From positions 157,867 to 221,866 of the forward strand of contig JAJEKV010000161.1 in assembly GCA_021234155.1 (NCBI GenBank): DNA of 64,000 bases. Reading direction: 5' to 3'. Shown here piece by piece: positions 31,200 to 40,802 of the stretch. The stretch comes from Isoetes taiwanensis (lineage: Eukaryota; Streptophyta; Lycopodiopsida; Isoetales; Isoetaceae). How positions within the stretch are numbered: position 1 is the first letter of the stretch; each line of letters begins with the position of its first letter. Position numbers and translations under genes: made by a program. The notes under the pieces are model-generated. The model saw nothing but the letters and a program-made list of their open reading frames with translations, had not been told where the DNA came from and ran no database searches.

Positions 31200-33219
31200 G
31201 TATCCCTCAACAAATGATTTCAATCGCAACCTCGTCCATCAAAGAAAGCCATAGGATTGGGATTAGTGCAGCTCTCAAATATATCCATCGGTTCAGGAGA
31301 CTTGTCCGTTCTCTCTTGAGCTTGGCGAGAAAACTCCAAAGAATGCATCTATATCATCATGTGTGTGTCCAACCATCATGAATCCCACTTTCACAACCTT
31401 GAAGACTCCCCACTGCGGTCGGGTATGACATTGCCCCAAACATCCACCTATTCTTGTTTTCTTTCCAGCGGTTGTCGGTGAACACATAGCTCCTCGAGGC
31501 GGTTGTTTCTCATGTATGGGAACTCATCCCAAGTCCTCCTTGTTTCTTTCGACACCTTTGATGTGAGTTCATGTATCGCCTTTGATAAGCGGCGGTGGTC
31601 ATCCATCAATGCATCAAAGATGGGGCTGAGGGAGAATACCTCCTCCCGCTATAGATCCCCTCTCAAGTGTTCTCGGGGTCTTGAAGATAGAGCTCCGTGG
31701 AAATTCGGATCGTCTTTCCATAGATCAAGCACAAAGTGACCATATGTGCGGTTCCATGGCCATGAGTGAGGACACTGCCAAGCTTACTTTCATCGAAAAG
31801 CATTCGACATCTCTTGGGCAAAGGGTCTAGGTTAGGCGGGGAAAGTCTTGTGCTGGTCCATCTTATCGTGTATTATGCACAAGTATCTGTCGGGGTTGCA
31901 TTTGTGAAAAGGTTAAGCCATTGCCAATAAATTGGTATGCATGATACTTGGTGCGATTGGTGATCGCTATTTGCTCCCTTATTGCCATCCTTTCTTTCTC
32001 TATTGCGGTTGATGCAAGTGTATCCTTCAATTGAATGCAGGTGTTGCGCCGAGAAAGGCATTTCTTTGTAAGACTACCGCGTCAGAAATGTTTTTCCACA
32101 TCACGCTTCATCTGATTGAGAGAGTGGCGGCCTCCTACGGTTTCTAGAATAGCATTCACCTCTTTGAGACCTTTGTTTACGGATGTAATGTTGTGGCAAC
32201 ACCCTCGCACCGGTCGGACCGTGCTTTCGTTCACCTTGGACTTATGTGGCATAGATTGGGACATGTGCGACAAAGCTCTCAAACAACGCAATTGCCTTGA
32301 GTGTTTGCCCTAGGCTTCAAAGACATGTAATTGCCATCTTTGGAACAAGCGATGACCTGTTTTAACTTGTTCCCGGTATCTGTAAAATGATGTCTTGCTA
32401 AGGCCAAGAATCCATCGTATTGCTTTCATACATACCTTGTGTCCTCTCAATTGATAAAGCGGTATGCTGTGTCTTCATCATGTTACGAATTTCTATACAA
32501 TGAGTAGGCGAAATTAATCACGTCCTACTGCGGTGACCAATGTCTTTGGGACCTTATCTCAACTAGCTCATCCACACTATATTTAATTGTGCAATCTAGG
32601 CTGCTGACACTCTGTCCCCTCACTTTGCCTCCAAGTTTTCCTTTGTGGCTGCTATGCTTTCTTTCCTTTTCAAGTATTTGCACTTCTAGGCCTCTTAGGC
32701 ACTTTTGGTTTGTCTTTTATGAAAGCAGTGGCGCCTCTTCTTTGTGACGGAGGGTGCACATCAATACCATGTCTTACGCATGGCACGAGTTGTTTCTGGG
32801 TTGTCTTCTTGAGATGGGCCTTCTAGGGGAGTCCATTCTTGTGTGTGATATGTCTCATTGGCCATCTCAAGCGAGTTTGGGACTCTATCAATCCGGAGAC
32901 ACACAATGCACCTGCTGGAGGCCCCACAGGACATAATTGTGTCAAGCTGGATAAGGAGCTTGCCCACACCAACACCCAAGTGATCATCACCAAGCCTCTC
33001 GTCATTGACACTATCGGATGGATCCACAGCCGTTATGATGCCCTCTGCGAAAACTTGACCGTTGCATGGGTGTAGTAATAAGCATTCCATTTTTCTCCAT
33101 TGGAGCCTAGGACATTGCTTTTTCTTGGGAAGGTCTTGGACATTGCTTTTCTTGGACCTTGCAATGTGTGGAAGCCACCTATGCAAAACAAAAACAATAG
33201 ACACATCAATATTAATCAA
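31200..33219 (-). pseudogene. N-terminal and core part of the DUF7869-type transposase
   Basis: Minus-strand pieces, from the start of the gene. VDPSDSVNDERLGDDHLGVG (about 33.0 kb) matches ADPGQAVNDERLG of the 6.4-kb relic. RGHKVCMKAIRWILGLSKTS (about 32.4 kb) matches GKWICKKAWRSIHAIPNSSW. Then come a basic helical part (KERMAIREQIAITNRTKYHA), GPAQDFPRLT and, at 31.3-31.5 kb, KVVKVGFMMVGHTHDDIDAF. That last is the signature segment of the family, normally preceded by DNC..ENKNR, here readable as shifted NKNRW-like codons. The frame then runs to the inner gypsy boundary and resumes at 20079. Frameshifts are frequent. The catalytic acidic residues could not be assigned with confidence. Confidence 0.65.
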
Positions 33220-33430
33220 ATATTTTGTAATATTAATTAATTATTTAATATTTAATTAATATTTTTTTAAATAAAAATACTTATTTAATATTTAATATTT
33301 ATTACTTAATAATGTTAAATGCATACCTCATGTTAAACCTAACATTCAACCTTACCATCTAACCTCAACATCCATCCTTAACAATCAACCATAACATTCA
33401 ACCTAACATTCAACCTAACATCCGGTTGCA
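33200..33430. promoter_or_regulatory. AT-rich spacer between divergent genes, with short tandem repeat
   Basis: About 33200-33310 is almost pure A/T with repeated ATTTAATATTTAATTA words. From 33340 to 33425 the word AACATTCAACCT(T/A) repeats imperfectly about six times. It separates the minus-strand transposase gene from the plus-strand FCP1-like gene and so would have to hold both promoters. Confidence 0.5.
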
Positions 33431-33479
33431 ACCTATTAGCATTCCTCAATGAGCAAAATCAAAGGGGACGGATAAAAGC

Positions 33480-36400
33480 CCCGGTAAATTGCGAATCACG
33501 GGTTGGAAGGACACGGAGGGATGAAGGAGGCTGGAACACTAACCTCAAGAGATCTCGGGGTGGAGATTTCTAAGGTCGGGGAAAAGCTTTTCAATCAAGG
33601 GGCGTTTTAGGTCCAATGTGTTGAAAAGAGTCTGTCACATTGAAGTGCATAAAGGAGATGGTCGGGGTGAGGCGGTTGTAGAAAGGAGCGAAGTCATGAA
33701 TCGATGAGGATGGCTGTTTTACGATGCGAGAGGAGGAGTTGTCCAGCTCGCGAGAACATGGACCCGGATGAGCAGATAAGCGGTCACAAAGGGCCCGAGA
33801 AAATGGGCGTCAGCGCGGTTTTACCCTCTTGGAATGGGCTTCAAGTTCTTGATTGATGTTGGTCGGCTCAAGATTTACTGCCCCAGGAGCGCCGTGCTAT
33901 ACAATCATAGGGAATTCAATCATAGTCATATCTTTGGAGATTTTTAATCTCATGGTCCGGCATCCGTCGCGGATCCCATACCGGCAGATGTCATCCCTTA
34001 CAACAAAAAGGCCGTGAATTGTTACGGTGGAGCCACGGTGGAGGACCTAATGGCTAAAACCACCGGGTTCTATGTAGTTGATGGGCGGCATTGACCGAGG
34101 CGGCGCAATTCTTTGCGAAAGAGAATGAAGTGCCACGAGAGAATCAGGACAAGTATGCCAAGCGGGAGTGCGAGGATTACTGTCGAAACACCATTGGCCA
34201 GAGCTAGCCCGGCATCCACCCTTTGCCGAATACCATAGGAAGGGTCACCAGCTACATAAGGTATATCCTGCCCGACCTAAGGGTTCTCGACTTCGCCCGA
34301 GTCGAAAGCGAAAAACACTCCACTTGGCCTTTGGTGGGTTCCTCAACTCCGCGAGTGAGAATCTGACCCGCGATTGGCGTGGGTGTGGGCGGCCTTGCAT
34401 GGGCAGCATTCTCGACTCGCTTGGTCGAAACTCCACAACCCTAGGCGGAATGCCCGACTTTCGACTTCGCGCCCGAATTAGAAAGCGAACCGGACGAAAT
34501 GCCTTTGACTTTTCGACTGCAGTCGAGAAAGCCAAAAACTCCACTGGCCTTTTAGTGGGTTTCTCGACTGTGAATTAGAATGCGTCCCATCGGTGCACTC
34601 CATACCCAAGCCCCCTTTGTGGCTCGCATTCTCGACTCGCTGAGTGAAACTCTAGCGCCCGAACGAATACCTTCGACTTTCACCGACTTCGAGTCAAAGC
34701 CACCCCCATTTCATTGTTCTAACATCGGCGACTACCTCCCTTCTGCGGCCCGTGTCCGGACGGATCATTCATTTGGCCGGTAGTGGAAGGCATTGGGCTA
34801 TCACTGGCCCGGAGAAACAAGGCACCTTGAGACAAATGGAAGACCGAGGAAGTTGTCGGAATCGTTCTCACGGAAGAGGATGAGGAGGAGGCGGATGAAG
34901 AGGATGGGAAGAAAAAAAGTCAAGGAAAGCCAAGGGTCCTTATCGGACCCGGTATGACTGCGGTGAGCACTGTGTGTGGGAGAAATGGAGGAGATCTGAT
35001 CTGCTTAGTCAAAAGGCGAGGGCGGCTTGGAGAGTTTCCCACCGGGCGGATCAAAACTCTTCAACAAGCAGTTCATGAAGAGGATACGAGGGAATGCCGG
35101 ACCGAAACTTTGGACTGCAAGAGAAGATCCTTGATGGCACAATTTTGTTAAGAAAGTCGAGAAACTTGAAGTTGCGGGATGCAAAAGATTATGCCAGTCC
35201 TAAAAGAGAAGTGCGTTGGAGGAGGGCATAACGAGAATGGTGCAACATAGCTGCAATGAATCGGGATTTTGAGTGTTACAAGCGAGAGGGCCACCAAGCT
35301 TGATGGCGGCGACATGAAGGAACTTCGGCCGTATGTAATGCGCCTTATGCCAACTCAAAGCTCACGAGAAACAAAAAGGCGGATGCCTTCCACTGAGCGG
35401 GCCATTGCAATCTTGAAGAAAAAACTTGGACTTCGGGGTGATGCCATTTAATATGGATGATAGCTCCCCTCCATACTTGGTAACTCACGGGTCCACAAAG
35501 GGCCGGTGGTCTCGAGCTTAGCTGCGAGGGCTGTGGCATTATTAAGTCATAAACATGATAGAAGACCAAAGGGTGTTCTCTGAAAAGAAGCGGATATTGG
35601 CGGTGGTACAAAACTTGCACGGATATGGCCGGTGGAAACTTTCGGTTTCCTTGTGTTACATGCGGTGAGCAGACCCTCTTGTTTCACAATGGCGAAAATT
35701 TGAGATCAACTACTTTAATAGAGTATTATGCGGTGTGTATGAATTGGATGCGAGTCGCGATTTGGACTACCCAAAGCGCCAAGCTTTGCAAAGCGTTATT
35801 TTGGTGTTGGTATCGAAGAAGAATGCAGATTTTGAGGAGTTTTGGCCAAAAAGCGGGGCCTACCTAGATAAGTTCATGGTATCGGGGAAAACATGGAACC
35901 TTGGGCCTTGGCGGGATTCATGGAGGCCGTCCCAGCGATTGACAAAGTCGGCAAAGATGGAGCCAAAGGGTCCGATACATAGGTACCCATAAAGGCGAGA
36001 GTAATCAAGTACTTCATCTGAGCTTGGTTGAAAAGGAACAAAATCTTGTGGGAGTGGTACATGAATGGCTTGTTAGCCCGGGGTGCTCGTGCCGGGGGTG
36101 AAAGCGGTATCTATTGTTGGGTCAAGGACATGAGTGCGACCGCGATAAAATCATACCTAGAGCTTCGTCCATGACCATTATGTGGCCAAGAGAAAGGATG
36201 GGCGTGATGAGGAAGGCGGCGACCAAAGTGCAAGAAGAGGAGGACCTAATTAGAAGGAATTGATGAAGAAGGCTGCAAACCCAGCTACTTGAGAAAATAG
36301 CGGAAAGGTTAGTACTCAACTACTTTGTCTTTGCTTTATTTCATGCATTAAGAGTTTATCGATTTCGGCGGTCGAGAATCTCTCTATGTGGACTTTCTCG

Positions 36401-36600
36401 ACTCGCGGTCGAGAACCTCTCTATGTGTACTTTTCGACTTCATGGTCGAGAACCCTCTCTATGTGGACTTTTCGACTTCGCGAGTGAAAATACCACCGGG
36501 CAACCGATACTAACATTCTACCTTATTTCGGAGAAGGCGATATAAATCTGTCCGGTTAGTCCTCGACCCAAGGACAAATCTCGAAGAAAGGAAGCCGCCA
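33480..36600 (+). pseudogene. 5' part of the second transposon gene, frame-broken
   Basis: Plus-strand coding-like pieces precede the phosphatase domain: LKIYCPRSAVLYNHREFNHS, DPIPADVIPYNKKAVNCYGG, VEDLMAKTTGFYVVDG (33.87-34.09 kb). An acidic run near 34.86-34.91 kb (EEDEEEADEEDG) is followed by DFEEFWPKSGAYLDKFM (about 35.83 kb) and YLELRP (about 36.16 kb). No domain is recognised here. Two stretches (34.29-34.70 and 36.36-36.49 kb) are dominated by CGACT/AGTCG repeats that may be non-coding insertions or introns. Confidence 0.4.
36360..36490. repeat. three 47-bp tandem units with TCGACT/AGTCGA words
   Basis: Units read GGTCGAGAA(T/C)C…CTCTCTATGTGGACTTT(T/C)TCGACT three times in a row. The same TTTTCGACT…AGTCGAGAAA inverted words recur at about 34,514-34,534 (a near-perfect palindrome around CTGCAG) and 37,441-37,460. 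Confidence 0.75.
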
Positions 36601-36714
36601 ATGTGGACCTTTGCCTCGACTAGTTTTAGCATGCGAGAAGATTTTCATCCGGTGCTGTCAGCGGATCAATCATTTTAATTCGAGAACGGTGACAATCGGG
36701 ATCGAAGCGTAGAC

Positions 36715-37195
36715 AAAACTTATAATCTTTGATATCAATGGTGTCTTGGCTGCGGTGTATCCGCGATAAAGATGCCCCTCGACTCAACATCCAAGCGAAG
36801 GGGGGCCCGAAGTATCTGAGGGGAGCAAAAGTCGTCTATGTCAGGCCCGAGCTAAGGAGATTATCGATTGGTGCATAGGCGGGGATTTGATGTGGCTATC
36901 ACGGTCATGTATGGCGAAGACAAATGTAACCAATGTTCTTAAGGTGATTGGGTGAATTTTTTGAAACTCAAGTTTGTTTGGGGCCAAGAAAAGGTAGACT
37001 TCGTGAAGGACCTAGAATCACGGCGATCCGCGGGAGGCAAGGAGATAATGGTCAAAAAATTGGAAAATGTTTACGAGGCCTACGGTGTTACGGTAAATAT
37101 AACACTATTATTGTAGATGACAAGCTTACAAGTGCTATCATACTTTGAGAGAACATGATCATAGCCAAGAGCTATCAGCAGGAAGAGTTTATAAC
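36715..37195 (+). pseudogene. FCP1/NIF-type HAD phosphatase domain in the transposon
   Basis: In shifting frames the order of FCP1-like motifs is clear. IIFDINGVLAAVYP (about 36,724) is motif I with D-x-N as in the plant branch of these proteins. VVYVRPELR and IIDWCIGG, FDVAITVM follow, then a Cys-containing insert (DKCNQC) and KLKFVWGQEKVDFVKDLES. NTIIVDDKLTSAII (about 37,101) is the D-D motif that closes the active site. Past a stop comes MIIAKSYQQEE, matching the family's conserved SYQ ending. FCP1-type enzymes dephosphorylate Ser in proteins such as the RNA polymerase II tail. Whether this one was ever active is unknown, and it is now broken by at least three shifts and a stop. It lies in the transposon, divergent from the transposase. 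Confidence 0.6.
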
Positions 37196-37329
37196 GGACC
37201 AATGGCTGCGCTCGACCTCATTCCGGCCTTTAGAGGCGGGTTTTCAATTACGGTAGGCGGCGTCCTCGGGGAAGTATCAGAACCTTAAGGAGAATTCGAC
37301 CCGATGGAGCGGAAATTATGAAAGCCATG

Positions 37330-38253
37330 GACAAGAAATTTTATGGTGATTTGTAAAATTGTATTCATTTTGTAATTTTGTGGAATATGTGGATAAAGCG
37401 TATCCTACGGGCATAGCAACTATCGATCACTTGTCTTGGACTTTTCGACTTCAGTCGAGAAAGGACATTACTGAAAAGAATGAATGAAAACCCACAATAC
37501 GTTTTGCAATTCCTTTTTAATGATCATAGCTAATGGTGCATGTAATTGTTAATTATGGCTTTCATGTCTTCTAGGTGGCGGTGATCTGACACGAATTCAA
37601 GGATACAACATTAGGGCTCACGGGCGGGGTTGCTTTCGACTCTATGGAGCGTCCAAAGGCGAGGGTGAGCGAAAAAAATTTCCACGACTCGAAAGGCGCA
37701 AAGGGATCTGCATGCCTTGCATAACATTCATGGAGGTTGGGGGTGAAGCATTTTTGATCGGGGTCGAAGAAGAAGGAACTTCGGTAGCGGGGTATGTACC
37801 GCGGGTTGGGCCGGGCTGCACTTTGTAGCTCTGAGGCACCTCGGCATTGAGGCATTTCGGCACCTACATGTTGTCCCCAAAGCTTATTTCAAAGAAAGAT
37901 AATGCCCCACAGGTGGGCGGTAAGGTGGAAAACCTACCATGAAGGCGTAGCTTGTAGTGGCGGGAGGCCTTGTAGTCTCTTAAGCCCATTGTAATATACA
38001 ATATGTACATTCCATTTTTTTTAATAAAATATTCTTTCCACAACTTCGATACGTGATTTTAAAGTGCACCGCGCTTTCCTTCTTTAGGCGGTTTTTTTAT
38101 TTCATAGTATTGGGAACACATAAAAGCGGAAGCCATCCTCGAACGCTCCATTGTACGCGTGACTATGGTTCCGCCTCTGCTCTCTCGCTTAAAATAGTTT
38201 CACTAGTCCTTTTTGTGTAACTTTACTAGGCTCCGAAAAAAAGTGGGACTTGC
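37330..38253. other. 3' end region of the DUF7869-type transposon
   Basis: No gene seen. AATAAAATATTC near 38,021 could be a polyadenylation signal for the plus-strand gene. An open minus frame at 37,571-37,855 has no recognisable content. Confidence 0.4.
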
Positions 38254-38275
38254 ATGAGTCCCACTTTAATGGAAT
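38254..38275 (-). repeat. right terminal inverted repeat of DUF7869-type transposon
   Basis: ATGAGTCCCACTTTAATGGAAT, the exact complement of the left repeat. Just inside it, AAGTGGGACTTGCATGAGTCCCACTT forms a hairpin. Confidence 0.8.
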
Positions 38276-38283
38276 GGTGATGG

Positions 38284-38482
38284 CATCAGGCAGGCTTGCA
38301 AATGCTAATTAGTTTGGCTGTCATGCAGGTCCACGAGCTTTGCCATCACCATCGCTTTTATTTCATTGGCCTACCTATCATAAAAATCTTTTCCTTTCTT
38401 CTTGAATTCACTATTCCAAAGAAGTGCCTAACTCAACTTCCCATCAAGACAAACTTCTTAAACAAATGGAGATCATACACTT
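38284..38482 (+). other. outer gypsy internal DNA resuming after the transposon
   Basis: CATCAGGCAGGCTTGCAAATG completes the interrupted 152-bp unit, and GCAGGTCCACGAGCT starts a further, diverged one. Non-coding. Confidence 0.75.
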
Positions 38483-38493
38483 AAGAAATGAGG
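38483..38493 (+). other. polypurine tract of outer gypsy
   Basis: AAGAAATGAGG lies directly before TGCTGGGGGACC of the 3' LTR. Confidence 0.6.
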
Positions 38494-40798
38494 TGCTGGG
38501 GGACCAGCCCTTCTCTTCTTTTTAGCATGATCTTTGCCACATTTTGTGGCGACATGGGAAAAAATTCTACATCTTAAGATTTTTGCAAGCCACCAATGTT
38601 TCACTTTGAAGCTATTTCTGGTTGTGGAGACTTACATCCATAAGGACTGAATATTATTAGAGCTTTGAAGAATTCTTTGTTGAAGAACTAAGGAAGGACA
38701 TTCATGAGGATATCTCAATAGATCAAGCATCAAACAAAGGGAGAAAAAGCCAAAGCGATCGAGTTTTTTTGAAGAGATTTGAAGATTGGAAGACCCCCAA
38801 GATTATTATGGTATGTGCAATCAAGTTTTTGGTTTATGGCTCCATTACTCTTGCCTTTTTGCCACCTCCTCTCCATTAACCCTACCAAATATCTTCATTC
38901 CTTTACCACTTGTTTCTCATTTGACAATATTTTTTGTCTAGTCAAAAGATCCATGCTCAAACTCAAACACACACTCATACTCCACACTTCTATCTCCATG
39001 CTAGAAGTTCTATGTTCAAAAATGGCAAAAAACCCCTCACACCTTGCAAAAAATAATATCTAAGGGTGGTAAAGCTCTATGCAAAGATGGCCAAAGAAGA
39101 GATGAAGATCCACATGACATTTGAAAGGCCACATCATCACCATACCACCATCCACCTCATCACCCATGCCATACACGTGGCACTCATTTTTACAAATCAT
39201 CACAAATCCTTTGACTAGACAAAAAGTTGAGTCAAGTGCCTAGCCACGTCATCCTCCACCTCATACCCATGATTTTTGCCTAGTCATCTTTTCTTGCCAC
39301 CTCATACCCATGTGTTGACACTATGCAAGTTTTTGCAAAAAAATCAAGTTTTATTTGACAAAAAGTCAAGTCCTTGCCTTATATTCCACTTTGGGAAAAA
39401 GAATATGCCATAATATTCCATCTAGACCATTGGTTTTCATTCTTGGGATTCGTGCCAGTTATTAAAAAATATCAAAAAAAATTTCCTATTCTACCCCATC
39501 CTAGTCACATTCCCCCCCTTGACTCATCATCCAATCCTCATCCCCCACGTGGCACCATGTGGCATGTGGGCCGGGCACGAGCCGGTTCCCACGTCATAGT
39601 GGCACGCCAATTTCGAAAAGGAATGCAAAATTACCCCTTTTTATACCCTGATTTCCTTTTGGCTGCACGCCTGTGGGATATTTAAAAATTTCTCTGAGGA
39701 ACCAATTTTCAAGAAGGCCAAGAACTGGATTTTCTGTTGGATTCAACCACCAAATCATGACTCTGATACCTCGCCTGATCATCCCGTGCCCGCCTAAACC
39801 CATAAACAAACAAAATTCAAAGAATCTGAACCTAATTTGCCAAGATTTGAACAAAATAGAGCCGTTTTAAGAGAAAAGAGATCTTGCACAAAATTTTTGG
39901 GGGCTATACGCGTGAAGAAGATCGACCTGAAGCATTTCGAAGCCGGATTGATTGACTTCTTGTTGGATTTGCTCTCATAGCCTTCAAATTTGGGAGATTG
40001 ACAGGCTATTGAGATTATTGATCATTTGAGATTATTAACAAATTGATTTATTTTGAAAACTGTTCCTGAGACCATAAAGCTCGGGATGATTGATGTTTGA
40101 TCTTTAGAGTGACCTTATGAATGAAAATCCGACCTTAGATTTAAATTCTGCCTTTTGACTGTCATCTGAGTTTGATCTAAATCTTAGAAGTCTTACAGTG
40201 TAAGTATAGCTTAAAACAAGATGCACTAGATGTAGGAGTTATTTCCGAACCATAGCATTTGAAAACTCACAAAAAGGTTGTCTAGTTTTAGTTATGTACA
40301 AAATCACTCTCTGTTTTGTGCACAGTCTGTCTGATAGCTCTTCTTGTTCAATCTTAGCAATAAAGATCACTATTCTTAGACAAATTATGTGTTGCCTCCA
40401 AGCTACAGACAAGTTAGAATAAGCCTGAGTTGACAAAATTAAAAAGCTTGTGTGAAACCAAGTGGGAAAATTAGCTTCTTTGCCGGAGGTATTGACCAAT
40501 TTTTGACACAGTGGGTGGCTTGATTTTGAACACCTTGCCCTACTAAGTTCTGCCTAGACTTCTTAATATAGTTTCCTACACCTCTCTAGAAGATCCTACT
40601 GCAAGAATCCACCTAATTGCTTGCTTAAATTTCAAATGGCACGAGTTTCTACTCACTGCATTTTTTTTGCTTCAGGGAAAGCAGTTTGATCTTGAAATAT
40701 CAGGGTTATTTTCAGGTTCTGAAGGATCAGAGTGGTTGCCTTAAGCAACCTGGAGGTTCTAAACCACTAAGTTGAAGGTTTGCGGAAAGCCTTCAACA
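38494..40798 (+). repeat. 3' LTR of outer gypsy element
   Basis: About 2,305 bases, TGCTGGGGGACCAGCCC to CCTTCAACA, matching 9163-11392. It keeps two short segments missing in the 5' copy (after TGCTG and at about 39,715-39,750). The two LTRs are otherwise very similar, so the insertion is not ancient relative to the decay of gag-pol. Confidence 0.85.
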
Positions 40799-40802
40799 CA
40801 TG

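Larger units (their letters stand above)
18896..38283. mobile_element. DUF7869-type DNA transposon with FCP1-like passenger gene
   Basis: Perfect 22-bp terminal inverted repeats, ATTCCATTAAAGTGGGACTCAT (18903-18924) and its complement (38254-38275), lie just inside the ends. The interrupted 152-bp unit gives the insertion point. CAT stands on both sides (18893-18895 and 38284-38286), while uninterrupted copies of the unit read CCCATCAGACAGGC, so a 3-bp target duplication is the simplest reading. Subterminal GGGACTCAT words repeat at both ends. After removal of the inner gypsy, the element is about 8.3 kb. It has a transposase gene on the minus strand (33.2 to 31.2 and 20.08 to 19.13 kb) and a second gene on the plus strand (33.5-37.2 kb), back to back around an AT-rich spacer. 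Ends are not CACTA, hAT or MULE-like. Confidence 0.75.
9163..40798 (+). mobile_element. outer Tat-like Ty3/gypsy LTR retrotransposon (with nested insertions)
   Basis: Two long direct repeats (9163-11392 and 38494-40798) bound a gag-pol region on the plus strand. ACATG precedes the 5' LTR (9157-9161) and ACATG follows the 3' LTR (40798-40802; one base of boundary overlap is ambiguous), giving the expected 5-bp target duplication. A tRNA-Gln primer site and a purine-rich tract sit just inside the LTRs. Domain order is gag with three zinc knuckles, protease, archaeal-type RNase H, reverse transcriptase, RNase H remnant, integrase. There is no chromodomain. Removing the nested insertions at 16,691-18,086 and 18,896-38,283 leaves about 11 kb. 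Stops and frameshifts are spread through gag-pol, so it is dead. It inserted into the LPEAT2 retrocopy. Confidence 0.85.

Noticed and set aside
9163-40798. Reading the whole interval as a single giant retrotransposon of 31.6 kb
   Set aside because: Target duplications and ends of three other elements lie inside it; without them the element is about 11 kb, a normal size.
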